A stretch of 64,000 bases of DNA from Pseudomonadota bacterium (GTDB lineage: Bacteria; Pseudomonadota; Gammaproteobacteria; Steroidobacterales; Steroidobacteraceae): NCBI GenBank assembly GCA_037200975.1, contig JBBCGI010000001.1, positions 186,001 through 250,000 of the forward strand, read 5' to 3'. The notes below the pieces were generated by a model. The model saw only the letters and a program-made list of their open reading frames with translations, ran no database searches and was not told the origin of the DNA. The translations under genes were made by a program, and so were the position numbers. Below are positions 51,521 through 59,987 of this stretch, piece after piece (position 1 is the stretch's first letter; the number at the start of each line of letters is the position of its first letter).

Positions 51521-52699
51521 CTAACTACCTGCGGCGGGCGCCGGCGCCGCGGCCGGGGCAGGTTCGCCTTCCGCCTTGGCATCCGCGGGCACGGCTTTCA
51601 CCTTCATTCCCGGGCGCACCATCTGCAGCCCGGAGACGATCACCTGGTCGCCGTCGTCGAGACCGCTGCTGACGATCCACAGCGGGCCCACCGAGCTCAC
51701 GACGTCCACGCGTTTCGCGCCGACCGTGCCGTCCGCCGCGACCACGAGCACGAACGAGCCCTGCCCGTCGCGTTGCACGGCCAGCTGCGGGACTTCGAAG
51801 CCACTCTTGAGAGTGCCGGCGGTGACGCGCACCGTGACGTACATGCCGGGCAGCAGCAGGCGGTCCGGGTTCGGCAGGCGGCCGCGGAAGGCGACGGCGC
51901 CGGTGGTCGCGTTGACGCTGAAATCGGAGAAATCGAGCGTGCCGACCTGCGGATACGGGGTGCCGTCGGCGCGCAGCACGCGCACTTCGGCCGCATTGCC
52001 CTGCGCCAGTTCGACCTTGCCTTCGGCCTGCGCGCGCTGCAGCCGTTCGAAGTCGGATGCCGGCTGGTCGAAGAACACGTAGATGGGATCGACCTGTTCG
52101 ACGGTAGTCAGGAGCGTCGCCTCGCCCTGCCCGACCAGCGCGCCTTCCAGAACGCGCAGCTGCCCCGCGCGGCCCGAGATCGGGGCGGTGACGTTGGCGT
52201 AACTCAGGTTGATGCGCGCGGTCTGCACCTGCGCGCGCGCGGACGACACCGCGGCCGCGCTCGAACGTTCGACCGCCTCGGAGTCGTCGAGCTGCATCTT
52301 CGAGATCAACGACTGTTTCGCGAGCTCGCGATTGCGCGTCGCGGCGACCTTGGCGTTCGTGGCGGACGCTTCGGCCGATTCGAGGTTTGCCGCGGCCACC
52401 GCCAGCTGGGCGCGATAAGGCGCCGTGTCGATCTGCACGAGGGGCTGGCCTTCCTTGACCATGCTTCCCTCCTTATATAGGCGCTTCACCACGACGCCCG
52501 GAACCCTGGCGCGGACATCCGAGGCGCGGGTGGGCGCGAGGCGCGCGGAGGCTTCGCGAATCAACGCCACGGGTTTGGCGTGCACGACGATCACGCCGAT
52601 TTCAGGCGGCGGCGGCTCACCCTGCGGCTGCTGTGCGCCGCAGGCAGAGAGAAAAACGGCGGCGAGCGCCGCGGTCATCAGCGGTTTCTTGTTGGACAT
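51521..52699 (-). CDS. RND efflux periplasmic adaptor (MFP)
   Basis: The 392-residue product has a lipobox-like LSACG near residue 20. A barrel-sandwich domain (VRARVPGVVVKRLYKEGSMVKEGQPL, here in part, near 70) and an alpha-hairpin (about 100-170) follow. The lipoyl half includes VTAPISGRAGQLRVLEGALV, and beta-barrel and membrane-proximal domains lead to a Pro/Ala-rich tail. It links the permease to an outer-membrane channel. There is no regulator upstream; the next gene on that side is ureF, 86 bases away. Confidence 0.95.
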   Translation of the reverse strand: MSNKKPLMTAALAAVFLSACGAQQPQGEPPPPEIGVIVVHAKPVALIREASARLAPTRASDVRARVPGVVVKRLYKEGSMVKEGQPLVQIDTAPYRAQLAVAAANLESAEASATNAKVAATRNRELAKQSLISKMQLDDSEAVERSSAAAVSSARAQVQTARINLSYANVTAPISGRAGQLRVLEGALVGQGEATLLTTVEQVDPIYVFFDQPASDFERLQRAQAEGKVELAQGNAAEVRVLRADGTPYPQVGTLDFSDFSVNATTGAVAFRGRLPNPDRLLLPGMYVTVRVTAGTLKSGFEVPQLAVQRDGQGSFVLVVAADGTVGAKRVDVVSSVGPLWIVSSGLDDGDQVIVSGLQMVRPGMKVKAVPADAKAEGEPAPAAAPAPAAGS

Positions 52700-52754
52700 G
52701 TTCTTGTTGGAGCGCCGGGAGGAGGAGTCTGTCCGGCCGAGGGTCGCGATTCTA

Positions 52755-52788
52755 TCTCACGAAAGGGGTAGGCACCAAAGAGGTGTCA
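52755..52788. repeat. Degenerate repeat of the GGGG family at the ureF stop (copy E)
   Basis: TCTCACGAAAGGGGTAGG at the left resembles the outer left flank of copy A (TCTCACGAAAAGGGGG). GGCACC (52771-52776) and GGTGTC (52782-52787) form an imperfect stem. The ureF stop (52786-52788) lies at its right end. It is the weakest family member, and it sits where ureG would be expected. Confidence 0.4.
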
Positions 52789-53541
52789 CGACCGGAACAG
52801 GCGCGTGTACTGCGTTTCGTGGCGCCCGCTGGCGATAGATTGCAGCGCAGTGGAAATCCCGATGTCGGAATCCAGCACTTCCATGGCCTGGGCACTGTAT
52901 GAACCCAGCCGCGAACTGAGCGAGTGCAGCATCCGTTGACCGGCGCTCTGCCCCAGCGGCACGAGCTTGACGGCCGCCAGCACCTGGTTCTCGGCCCAGG
53001 CCCATCCATAGGTCTGCAGCGCCGCCAGCGGGTCGATGCGCCAGCGCGCGCAGGCGAAGCCGAAGGCGGTGGCGTGTGTGAGCGCTGTGCGAATGTTTGA
53101 CGCGGTGATGGGGAACAGTCCGGTGGTGAGATCGAGCTCGGCCAGCACGCGCAACAGCGCCGCGCCAAGATGCCGATCTTCGAGCCGCAGCTCGTCCGTC
53201 TCGCGGCAGGCGATCAGGAAAGCGTTCCAGCGCAGGACATCCGCGTGATCTTCGCGCATCCATGCCGCCTGCAGGCGTTGCAGCACGGGCAGATCGAGCG
53301 TGGCGAGGCTCGCGTGGGCGATGCCGTCTATCCACTCGAGCGCGCTCGCTTCATCGCGCACCCAGCCGGCCTCGACGGCGTACTCCAGTCCCTGAGAAAA
53401 ATGAAACGCGCCGATCGGCAGCGCGGGGCTCGCGAGGTGCAGCAGCCGCAGCAGCTGCGGCACGTCGGCCGTCGCTACGGGCGCGGCCGCCGCGGGCAGC
53501 GGCGCCCGGTCAGCCGTGCGCGTGCGAATGCGAGTGCGCAT
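52786..53541 (-). CDS. ureF: Urease accessory protein UreF
   Basis: The 251-residue product is helical, with LHLASPALPIGAFHFSQGLEYAVEAG (shortened; about 35-60), the UreF signature, and SSRLGSYSAQAMEVL near the end. UreF works with UreD and UreG to load nickel into urease. ATG 53541 overlaps the 3' end of ureE by 32 bases; the added N-terminal 30 residues (Arg/Thr-rich) are unusual. No ureG follows; the next gene is the RND adaptor. Confidence 0.93.
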   Translation of the reverse strand: MRTRIRTRTADRAPLPAAAAPVATADVPQLLRLLHLASPALPIGAFHFSQGLEYAVEAGWVRDEASALEWIDGIAHASLATLDLPVLQRLQAAWMREDHADVLRWNAFLIACRETDELRLEDRHLGAALLRVLAELDLTTGLFPITASNIRTALTHATAFGFACARWRIDPLAALQTYGWAWAENQVLAAVKLVPLGQSAGQRMLHSLSSRLGSYSAQAMEVLDSDIGISTALQSIASGRHETQYTRLFRS

Positions 53542-53980
53542 GAGGGGCCGCGACGTACGCGCCGCCTTCCGGCTCGAACGCCGCCTGCTCGACGACAACC
53601 TCGAGACCGAAGCCGCGCAGCATGTCGTCGAGCACGTGGTCGTGCTGGTAGCGCAACCAGCCCGGCCCGATCTCGAGCGCGACGTGCCGGTTGCCGAGAT
53701 GGTAGCTGGCGCGCGCGAGCATCAGAGCGTCGCCGGTGTGCACGGTGGAAACGGTTTCGGTTGCGGCCCGCACCTCGATCACACGGCCGTCATCGGCCAG
53801 CAACAGGTCCCCACCGCGCAGCACCGAACCGCGCTCGAGGAACAGGCCGGCTTCCTCGCCATTGTCGAGCATGGCGCGCAACCGGCTCTTGGCCCGGTCA
53901 CCGAACGGCAGCACCAGCTTCAATTCGGCAGCGCGCGGGTGGTCGGTGGAGTTGTCGATCTTCACGGCGATTTTGAGCAT
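53510..53980 (-). CDS. ureE: Urease nickel metallochaperone UreE
   Basis: The 156-residue product has the UreE N-terminal domain and a metal-binding domain with YHLGNRHVALEIG and RYQHDHVLDDML. It ends in the His-rich tail APHAHSHSHAHG, which binds nickel. ATG 53980 is the family start (MLKIAVKI); an ATG at 53995 lies inside the repeat. No ribosome site is visible upstream because repeat copy D occupies the ureC-ureE gap. It overlaps ureF. Confidence 0.94.
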   Translation of the reverse strand: MLKIAVKIDNSTDHPRAAELKLVLPFGDRAKSRLRAMLDNGEEAGLFLERGSVLRGGDLLLADDGRVIEVRAATETVSTVHTGDALMLARASYHLGNRHVALEIGPGWLRYQHDHVLDDMLRGFGLEVVVEQAAFEPEGGAYVAAPHAHSHSHAHG

Positions 53981-53982
53981 GG

Positions 53983-54064
53983 TTAAAGGGGACATTCCGA
54001 ATTGATTGAAAAGTTGAGGTGATCGAGCGACCGAAATCCTGGAAATTCGGCATGTCCCCTTTAA
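53983..54064. repeat. Inverted repeat of the AAAGGGGACA family between ureC and ureE (copy D)
   Basis: Bases 53983-54003 and 54044-54064 are reverse complements except for one base (21-base arms), with a 40-base spacer. The core TTAAAGGGGACATGCC is shared with copies A and B. The ureC stop (54061-54063) lies inside the right arm, and ureE starts 3 bases beyond the left arm. It is the only gap over 10 bases within the urt-ure block and looks like an insertion into a previously continuous operon. Confidence 0.8.
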
Positions 54065-55764
54065 AAGAGAAAGTAGCGTTGCGCCAGGGGCAGCACGGAC
54101 GCCGGCTCACAGCGCAGCAACTCGCCGTCGGCGCGCACCTCGTAGGTCTGCGAATCCACCTCGACGTGCGGTTGATAGTCGTTGTGGACCATGTCCCGCT
54201 TGCGGACCGTGCGCGTGTTCTTCACGGCGACCAGCTGTTTGCGCAGCCCTAACTTCTGCGCCATGCCCGCGTCCAGGCCGGCCTGCGACACGAAGCTCAC
54301 GCAGGTCGCATGGCGCGCGCCGCCCAATGCCCCGAACATGGGACGGTAGTGCACGGGCTGCGGCGTCGGGATCGACGCGTTCGGATCGCCCATCGGCGCG
54401 GCGACGATCATGCCGCCCTTGATCACCATGGCGGTCTTGGCGCCGAAGAAGGCCGGCTTCCACAACACGATGTCGGCGAGTTTGCCGGTTTCGATCGAAC
54501 CCACTTCGTGCGCGATGCCATGCGTGATGGCGGGATTGATCGTGTACTTGGCGATGTAGCGCTTCACGCGGAAGTTGTCGTTGCGCGCCGCGTCCGGCGC
54601 AAGCGCGCCGCGCTGCACCTTCATCTTGTGCGCGGTCTGCCATGTTCTGGTGATGACTTCGCCAATTCGCCCCATGGCCTGCGAGTCCGACGACATCATC
54701 GACATCGCGCCCTTGTCATGCAGGATGTCTTCCGCCGCAATGGTCTCGCGGCGAATGCGCGATTCGGCGAACGCCACGTCCTCGGCGATGCCCGGATCGA
54801 GGTGGTGGCACACCATCAGCATGTCGAGATGTTCGTCGACGGTGTTCACGGTGTACGGCCGCGTCGGATTCGTCGACGACGGCAGCACGTTCGACTGGCC
54901 AACCGCCTTGATGATGTCGGGCGCGTGGCCGCCACCGGCACCCTCGGTGTGATAGGTGTGGATCGCGCGGCCCTTGAACGCCGCCAGCGTGTCTTCGAGG
55001 AACCCGGATTCATTGAGCGTGTCGGTGTGGATCGCTACCTGGATGTCGTACCGTTCGGCGACGCTCAGGCAGTTGTCGATCGCGGCCGGCGTCGTGCCCC
55101 AGTCCTCATGCAGCTTCATGCCCATGACCCCGGCCTCGACCTGCTCCTCGAGCGGCAGCGGCAGGCTGGCATTGCCCTTGCCTAACAACCCGAAATTGAT
55201 GGGCAGGTCTTCGAGCGCCTGGTACATGCGGCCGATGTGCCACGGTCCGGGCGTACAGGTGGTCGCGCTGGTGCCGGCCGCGGGGCCGGTGCCGCCGCCG
55301 ATCATCGTGGTGATGCCGGACATCATCGCGTCGTCCACCTGCTGCGGGCAGATGAAGTGGATATGCGAATCGATGCCGCCGGCGGTGGCGATCAACCCCT
55401 CGCCCGCGATGATCTCGGTGCCCGCGCCGATGACGATGTCGACGCCCGGCTGCACGTCGGGATTGCCCGCCTTGCCGATGCCGGCAATGCGCCCTTCCTT
55501 CAGGCCGATGTCCGCCTTGACGATGCCCCAGTGATCGACGATCAACGCGTTCGTGATCACCGTATCCGCGACGGCGGCCGCGCCGCGCTGGCCCTGGCCC
55601 ATGCCATCTCTAATAACCTTGCCGCCGCCGAACTTGACCTCTTCGCCGTAGACGGTGTGGTCGCGCTCGACTTCGATGATGAGCTCGGTGTCGCCGAGGC
55701 GCACCCGGTCCCCCGTCGTGGGCCCGTACATCTCCGCGTACGCGCGCCGCTCGATACGCGTCAT
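54061..55764 (-). CDS. ureC: Urease alpha subunit
   Basis: The 567-residue product carries all active-site residues at the family positions. His134 and His136 are in [10 protein letters not shown], carbamylated Lys217 in GMKLHEDWG, His in AIHTDTLNE and [17 protein letters not shown], the flap His in VCHHLDPG, and Asp360 in SSDSQAMGR. It hydrolyses urea to ammonia and carbamate using two nickel ions. It starts inside the end of ureB (4-base overlap). Its stop lies in repeat copy D. Confidence 0.98.
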   Translation of the reverse strand: MTRIERRAYAEMYGPTTGDRVRLGDTELIIEVERDHTVYGEEVKFGGGKVIRDGMGQGQRGAAAVADTVITNALIVDHWGIVKADIGLKEGRIAGIGKAGNPDVQPGVDIVIGAGTEIIAGEGLIATAGGIDSHIHFICPQQVDDAMMSGITTMIGGGTGPAAGTSATTCTPGPWHIGRMYQALEDLPINFGLLGKGNASLPLPLEEQVEAGVMGMKLHEDWGTTPAAIDNCLSVAERYDIQVAIHTDTLNESGFLEDTLAAFKGRAIHTYHTEGAGGGHAPDIIKAVGQSNVLPSSTNPTRPYTVNTVDEHLDMLMVCHHLDPGIAEDVAFAESRIRRETIAAEDILHDKGAMSMMSSDSQAMGRIGEVITRTWQTAHKMKVQRGALAPDAARNDNFRVKRYIAKYTINPAITHGIAHEVGSIETGKLADIVLWKPAFFGAKTAMVIKGGMIVAAPMGDPNASIPTPQPVHYRPMFGALGGARHATCVSFVSQAGLDAGMAQKLGLRKQLVAVKNTRTVRKRDMVHNDYQPHVEVDSQTYEVRADGELLRCEPASVLPLAQRYFLF

Positions 55765-56069
55765 GGCAGCTTGCCCATGATCTGCGCGTCGAACCCGTAC
55801 ACGAGGCGATCGCCGCCGAAGGCGACCAGTTCGACTTCGCGCTCCTGCCCGGGCTCGAAACGCACCGCGGTGCCGGCGGCGATGTTGAGCCGGAACCCTT
55901 TCGTCGGCGCGCGTTCGAAACGCAACGCCTTGTTGGCCTCGAAGAAGTGATAGTGCGAGCCCACCTGGATGGGGCGGTCCCCGGTATTGGCGACGTTCAC
56001 TTTCACGGTCGCGCGGCCGGCATTGATCTCGATGTGCCCTGCGTCGACGAACAATTCACCTGGGTTCAT
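55761..56069 (-). CDS. ureB: Urease beta subunit
   Basis: The 102-residue product has the family motifs [18 protein letters not shown] and [21 protein letters not shown], ending [14 protein letters not shown]. It is a separate subunit, as in most bacteria. It overlaps ureC by 4 bases (ATGA) and lies 9 bases after ureA. Confidence 0.98.
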   Translation of the reverse strand: MNPGELFVDAGHIEINAGRATVKVNVANTGDRPIQVGSHYHFFEANKALRFERAPTKGFRLNIAAGTAVRFEPGQEREVELVAFGGDRLVYGFDAQIMGKLP

Positions 56070-56078
56070 GGGTGGCGC

Positions 56079-56381
56079 TCAGGGAATGGGATCGTGGACG
56101 GTCACTAGTTTGGTGCCGTCGGGGAACGTCGCCTCGACCTGCACTTCGGGAATCATCTCGGGGATTCCGTCCATCACGTCGCTGCGCGACAGCAGGGTCG
56201 TGCCGAAGCTCATGAGCTCGGCGACGGTGCGGCCATCGCGCGCGCCTTCGAGAATGGCGGCGGAGATGAACGCGACCGCTTCGGGGTAGTTGAGCTTCAA
56301 CCCACGCGCCTTGCGCCGCTCGGCGAGCAGCCCGGCGGTGAATATGAGTAGTTTGTCCTTCTCGCGCGGCGTCAGTTCCAT
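56079..56381 (-). CDS. ureA: Urease gamma subunit
   Basis: The 100-residue product has [14 protein letters not shown] at the start, [21 protein letters not shown] and [21 protein letters not shown] at the end (in part), all typical of UreA. It lies 1 base downstream of ureD. Confidence 0.98.
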   Translation of the reverse strand: MELTPREKDKLLIFTAGLLAERRKARGLKLNYPEAVAFISAAILEGARDGRTVAELMSFGTTLLSRSDVMDGIPEMIPEVQVEATFPDGTKLVTVHDPIP

Positions 56382-56382
56382 G

Positions 56383-57303
56383 TCAGGTCGCCCAGATGCG
56401 TGGCAGCACGGCGGCGCGGCCGATCACGGCGGGCCGCAATCGCTGCCATGCGGCGATGAAGAGGTTGCGCACGGCTTCGGCCTGGGGCGCAAGTGCCCGC
56501 AGCACGAGCACGCCGTCGACCAGTGATACGGCCGCGAACGGTTTGTCGGCAACGAGCTCGCGGATCGCCTCGAGCTGCGCGACGGTTGCCGGCGCGGCGA
56601 GCAAAGTGCCCACCGCCTCCTGGCCGGCAAGCCCCCACGCCGCGCCGCGCGCGCGCGACGTGCCGCTGAGGCGCAGCCGGTCGATGAACACGGGGTGGGT
56701 ATCCGCGCCTGCGTGCATTCCGGGCCGGTCATGCTGCGTCCGCAAGTCGACCAGCGCCGCCGCACTCCCCGACCGCCAGATCTCGAGGTCGAGGCGCAGC
56801 GCGCCCGCATCGAAGTGCTCACCGCGTGCCGGCAGCCCGAGGCAGGCGATCTCCCAGCCGATGAAACGCGAATCCGCATCCAGTTGCACACGCGTCGCGG
56901 TGCGAACATCCGCGCCGCGATAGAAAATGTTCTCCTGCGGCAGCCACTCGAGCGTCGCGCCGGCCGCGCGCAACTCCTGCGTCTGCGACGAGACACGGCC
57001 CTCGCAGCGATAGAACTTGGTGGCCGCGGGCGTCGTGATCAGCGCATGCGCCTCGGCATCCACCTGCACATCGAGGCGCAATTCATCGCCGCCCACGACA
57101 CCACCCGGCGGATGCACGAGGTACACGTGACAGGGGTCGCCCTCGGGATAAAACGGCCGCTGCACGACGAGCGGCCCGCGATGCGAGCGCTCGACGAGGC
57201 GCGTGCGCCCGCATCGTTCCGCTCGAGCCGCGTCCGCATTGAATCTCAGCCGCAGGTCGGCCTGCCAGCCGGGGATGTTGCGTAGGGCTGCCTCCATACG
57301 CAC
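56383..57303 (-). CDS. ureD: Urease accessory protein UreD
   Basis: The 306-residue product has the UreD/UreH layout: a beta-rich domain with [20 protein letters not shown] and [20 protein letters not shown] (each in part), [16 protein letters not shown], and a Phe-Tyr-Arg segment FYRCEGR. It forms the base of the nickel-insertion complex. It overlaps the urtE stop by one base and precedes ureA, linking the transport and enzyme halves of the operon. Confidence 0.95.
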   Translation of the reverse strand: MRMEAALRNIPGWQADLRLRFNADAARAERCGRTRLVERSHRGPLVVQRPFYPEGDPCHVYLVHPPGGVVGGDELRLDVQVDAEAHALITTPAATKFYRCEGRVSSQTQELRAAGATLEWLPQENIFYRGADVRTATRVQLDADSRFIGWEIACLGLPARGEHFDAGALRLDLEIWRSGSAAALVDLRTQHDRPGMHAGADTHPVFIDRLRLSGTSRARGAAWGLAGQEAVGTLLAAPATVAQLEAIRELVADKPFAAVSLVDGVLVLRALAPQAEAVRNLFIAAWQRLRPAVIGRAAVLPRIWAT

Positions 57304-58013
57304 TACACCGTCAGATGCTGATGGACCAGGTCGTCACTCAATGCGGCGATGTCCCCGCCGCCGACGATGCGGCCCTTGTCGATGATGCGGAACTCGCTGG
57401 CGACGCGACGCGCGAACGGCAGCTTCTGCTCGACCAGCAGCACGGTGAGCTTGGCCTCGCGATTGAGCTTCATGATGATGTCGCCGATCTCGTGCACGAT
57501 GTTGGGCTGAATTCCCTCGGCGGGCTCGTCGAGGATCAGCAGCTTCGGATCGAGCACCATGGCGCGGCCGATCGCGAGCTGCTGCTGCTGGCCGCCGGAC
57601 AGGTCTCCGCCCCTTCGGCGCAACATTTTCTTGAGCACCGGAAACCAGCCGAAGATGTGTTCGGGGATTTCGCGGATCGCGGGTCCGCGGCGCGCGCCGA
57701 AGCCGATGCGCAGGTTTTCCTCCACGGTGAGCTGCGAGAAGATCTCGCGCCCCTGCGGCACGTAGGCGATGCCGAGTTTCGCGCGCCGGTCGGCCGCGAT
57801 CTTCGCGATGTCGAGGCTGTCGGCTCCGAGCCCGAAACTCATCGCGCCCGAGGTCGTCGGCAGCAGGCCCATGATGCATTTGAGCAGCGTCGTCTTGCCC
57901 ATGCCGTTGCGGCCCATGAGGCAGGTGCACGAACCTTCGCGCACCTCGAGATCCACGTCCCAGAGAATGTGACTGCCGCTGTAGAACTGGTTGAGTCCCT
58001 TGATGGACAGCAT
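57303..58013 (-). CDS. urtE: Urea ABC transporter ATPase UrtE
   Basis: The 236-residue product is an ABC ATPase with Walker A GRNGMGKTTLLKCIMG, signature LSGGQQQQLAIGRAM and Walker B LLILDEPAEGIQ. The N-terminal IKGLNQFYSGSHILWDVDLEV and the GIQPNIVHEIG segment identify the UrtE subgroup of the branched-chain amino-acid (HAAT) family. It pairs with UrtD. The spacing to urtD is 6 bases. Confidence 0.96.
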   Translation of the reverse strand: MLSIKGLNQFYSGSHILWDVDLEVREGSCTCLMGRNGMGKTTLLKCIMGLLPTTSGAMSFGLGADSLDIAKIAADRRAKLGIAYVPQGREIFSQLTVEENLRIGFGARRGPAIREIPEHIFGWFPVLKKMLRRRGGDLSGGQQQQLAIGRAMVLDPKLLILDEPAEGIQPNIVHEIGDIIMKLNREAKLTVLLVEQKLPFARRVASEFRIIDKGRIVGGGDIAALSDDLVHQHLTV

Positions 58014-58019
58014 GCCGAA

Positions 58020-58856
58020 CTACTCCTGCGGCTCGCCGAGGTAGACCTCGACGACCTTGGGATGATTCTGCACGGCGTCCATGCTGCCTTCGGCCAGCAC
58101 CGAGCCTTCGTGCAGCACGGTCACGGTTTTCGCGATCGAACGCACGAACGCCATGTCGTGTTCGACCACCACCACCGAGTGTTTGCCCGCCAGCGACAGC
58201 AGCAGCTCGGCCGTGCGTTCGACTTCCTGCGGCGTCATGCCTGCCACCGGCTCGTCCACCAGCAGCAGGCGCGGATCCTGCATGAGCAACATGCCGATCT
58301 CGAGCCATTGCTTCTGCCCGTGCGAGAGGATGCCGGCGCGTAGATCGCGTTGATCCTTCAATCCCACCGTGACCAGCACTTCGTCGATACGTGCGGCTTG
58401 AGCACCCGACATCGGCTTGAACAGCGTCGACCAGACTCTCTTGTTGCCCGCGGCCGCGAGGGCGAGGTTTTGCAGCACGCTGTGTTGTTCGAAAACCGTG
58501 GGTTTCTGGAATTTGCGTCCAATGCCGGCCTCCGCGATTTCTGGTTCGGTGAGCGTGAGCAGATCCGTGGTGACACCGAACCACGCGCTGCCGGAATCGG
58601 GCCGGGTCTTGCCGGTGATCACGTCCATCATCGTGGTCTTGCCGGCGCCATTCGGTCCGATGATGCAGCGCAGTTCGCCCACGTCGATGTACAGCGTGAG
58701 ATTGTTGAGCGCGCGAAAACCATCGAAGCTCACGGTGATGTCTTCGACGTAGAGGATCGTCCCGTGCGACGCGTCGCCCGGCATCGGCCGGTCGCTGCCC
58801 GTGCCCGCGCCGAACACTTTTTGCCAGCCTTGTTTGACGACTTGCCCCGCGCTCAT
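58020..58856 (-). CDS. urtD: Urea ABC transporter ATPase UrtD
   Basis: The 278-residue product has an N-terminal extension of about 35 residues, Walker A IGPNGAGKTTMMDVITG, signature LSHGQKQWLEIGMLL (the HGQKQWLEI form is typical of UrtD) and LLLVDEPVAGMTPQE. It starts at 58856, overlapping the urtC stop by 4 bases. A longer frame to 59774 is a shadow of urtC. Confidence 0.96.
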   Translation of the reverse strand: MSAGQVVKQGWQKVFGAGTGSDRPMPGDASHGTILYVEDITVSFDGFRALNNLTLYIDVGELRCIIGPNGAGKTTMMDVITGKTRPDSGSAWFGVTTDLLTLTEPEIAEAGIGRKFQKPTVFEQHSVLQNLALAAAGNKRVWSTLFKPMSGAQAARIDEVLVTVGLKDQRDLRAGILSHGQKQWLEIGMLLMQDPRLLLVDEPVAGMTPQEVERTAELLLSLAGKHSVVVVEHDMAFVRSIAKTVTVLHEGSVLAEGSMDAVQNHPKVVEVYLGEPQE

Positions 58857-59986
58857 GCCGCCACCACCGGTTTCGCCACCGGCGCAGGTTTGCGCCCGAA
58901 ACGGTCCAGCAACCCGACGACACCGCCCGGCAGGAACAAAGTGACGACGACGAACAACAGGCCGAGCGCGTACAACCAGAACTCCGGCAGCGCCGCGGTG
59001 AAGAAAGTCTTCGCGTAGTTCACGATGAACGCGCCGGCCGCCGCGCCGTACAACATGCCGCGCCCGCCGACCGCCACCCAGATGACGACTTCGATCGAGT
59101 TGATCGGCTGGAATTCGCTCGGGTTGATGATGCCGACCTGCGGCACGTACAACGCGCCGGCGATCCCCGCGAGCACCGCGGAGAACGTGAAGATCCACAG
59201 CTTGTACGACTCCACGCGGTAGCCGATGAAACGCGTGCGGCTCTCGGCATCGCGAATCGCCTGCACGACACGCCCGGCGCGCGACAGGGTGATGTAACGG
59301 CAGGCGAGATAACCCGCGATCAGCGCCACCGCGCTCGCTACGAACAAGGTCGCGCGTGTGGCCGGCGTGTTGATGGCGAAGCCCAGGATGTCCTTGAAAT
59401 CCGTCATGCCGTTGTTGCCGCCGAAACCCATGTCGTTGCGGAAGAACGCCAGCATCAGCGCGTAGGTCAGCGCCTGCGTGATGATGGATAGATAGACGCC
59501 GGTGACGCGCGAGCGGAATGCCAGCCAGCCGAACACCAGCGCCAGCAATCCCGGCACCAGCGCCACCATGATCATGGCGAACCAGAAGTGGTCGAACCCG
59601 TGCCAGAACCAGGGCAGTTCCTTGTAGTTGAGGAACACCATGAAATCCGGCAGCACCGGGTCGCCGTACACGCCGCGCGAACCGATCTGCCGCATGAGGT
59701 ACATGCCCATCGCGTATCCACCCAGCGCGAAGAACGCGGCATGACCCAGCGACAGGATTCCGCAATAACCCCACACCAGATCCACCGCGACGGCCAGCAG
59801 CGCGTACGTCATGTACTTGCCGATCAGCGTCATCGTGTAACCCGACAGCTGCAGCGCCGAACCTTCGGCCGGCACGAGATGCAGCACGGGCACGATCACC
59901 GCGACCGCGGCGACGATGCAGAGGAACACCGCGGTGCCGCGTTCGCCGGCGATCAGTCCTAACAAGGTGGTACGCGCGGTGCTCAT
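58853..59986 (-). CDS. urtC: Urea ABC transporter permease UrtC
   Basis: The 377-residue product has about nine or ten transmembrane helices and the LivM-type loop with YITLSRAGRVVQAIRDAESRTRFIGY (in part), which contacts the ATPases. GYCGILSLGHAAFFALGGY is the UrtC pattern. It forms the membrane channel with UrtB. One base separates it from urtB. Confidence 0.96.
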   Translation of the reverse strand: MSTARTTLLGLIAGERGTAVFLCIVAAVAVIVPVLHLVPAEGSALQLSGYTMTLIGKYMTYALLAVAVDLVWGYCGILSLGHAAFFALGGYAMGMYLMRQIGSRGVYGDPVLPDFMVFLNYKELPWFWHGFDHFWFAMIMVALVPGLLALVFGWLAFRSRVTGVYLSIITQALTYALMLAFFRNDMGFGGNNGMTDFKDILGFAINTPATRATLFVASAVALIAGYLACRYITLSRAGRVVQAIRDAESRTRFIGYRVESYKLWIFTFSAVLAGIAGALYVPQVGIINPSEFQPINSIEVVIWVAVGGRGMLYGAAAGAFIVNYAKTFFTAALPEFWLYALGLLFVVVTLFLPGGVVGLLDRFGRKPAPVAKPVVAA

Positions 59987-59987
59987 G

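Noticed and set aside
49919-52480. 853-residue plus-strand open frame
   Set aside because: It lies opposite the RND permease and adaptor genes and is Arg/His/Asp-rich without motifs, the usual antisense shadow in GC-rich genes.
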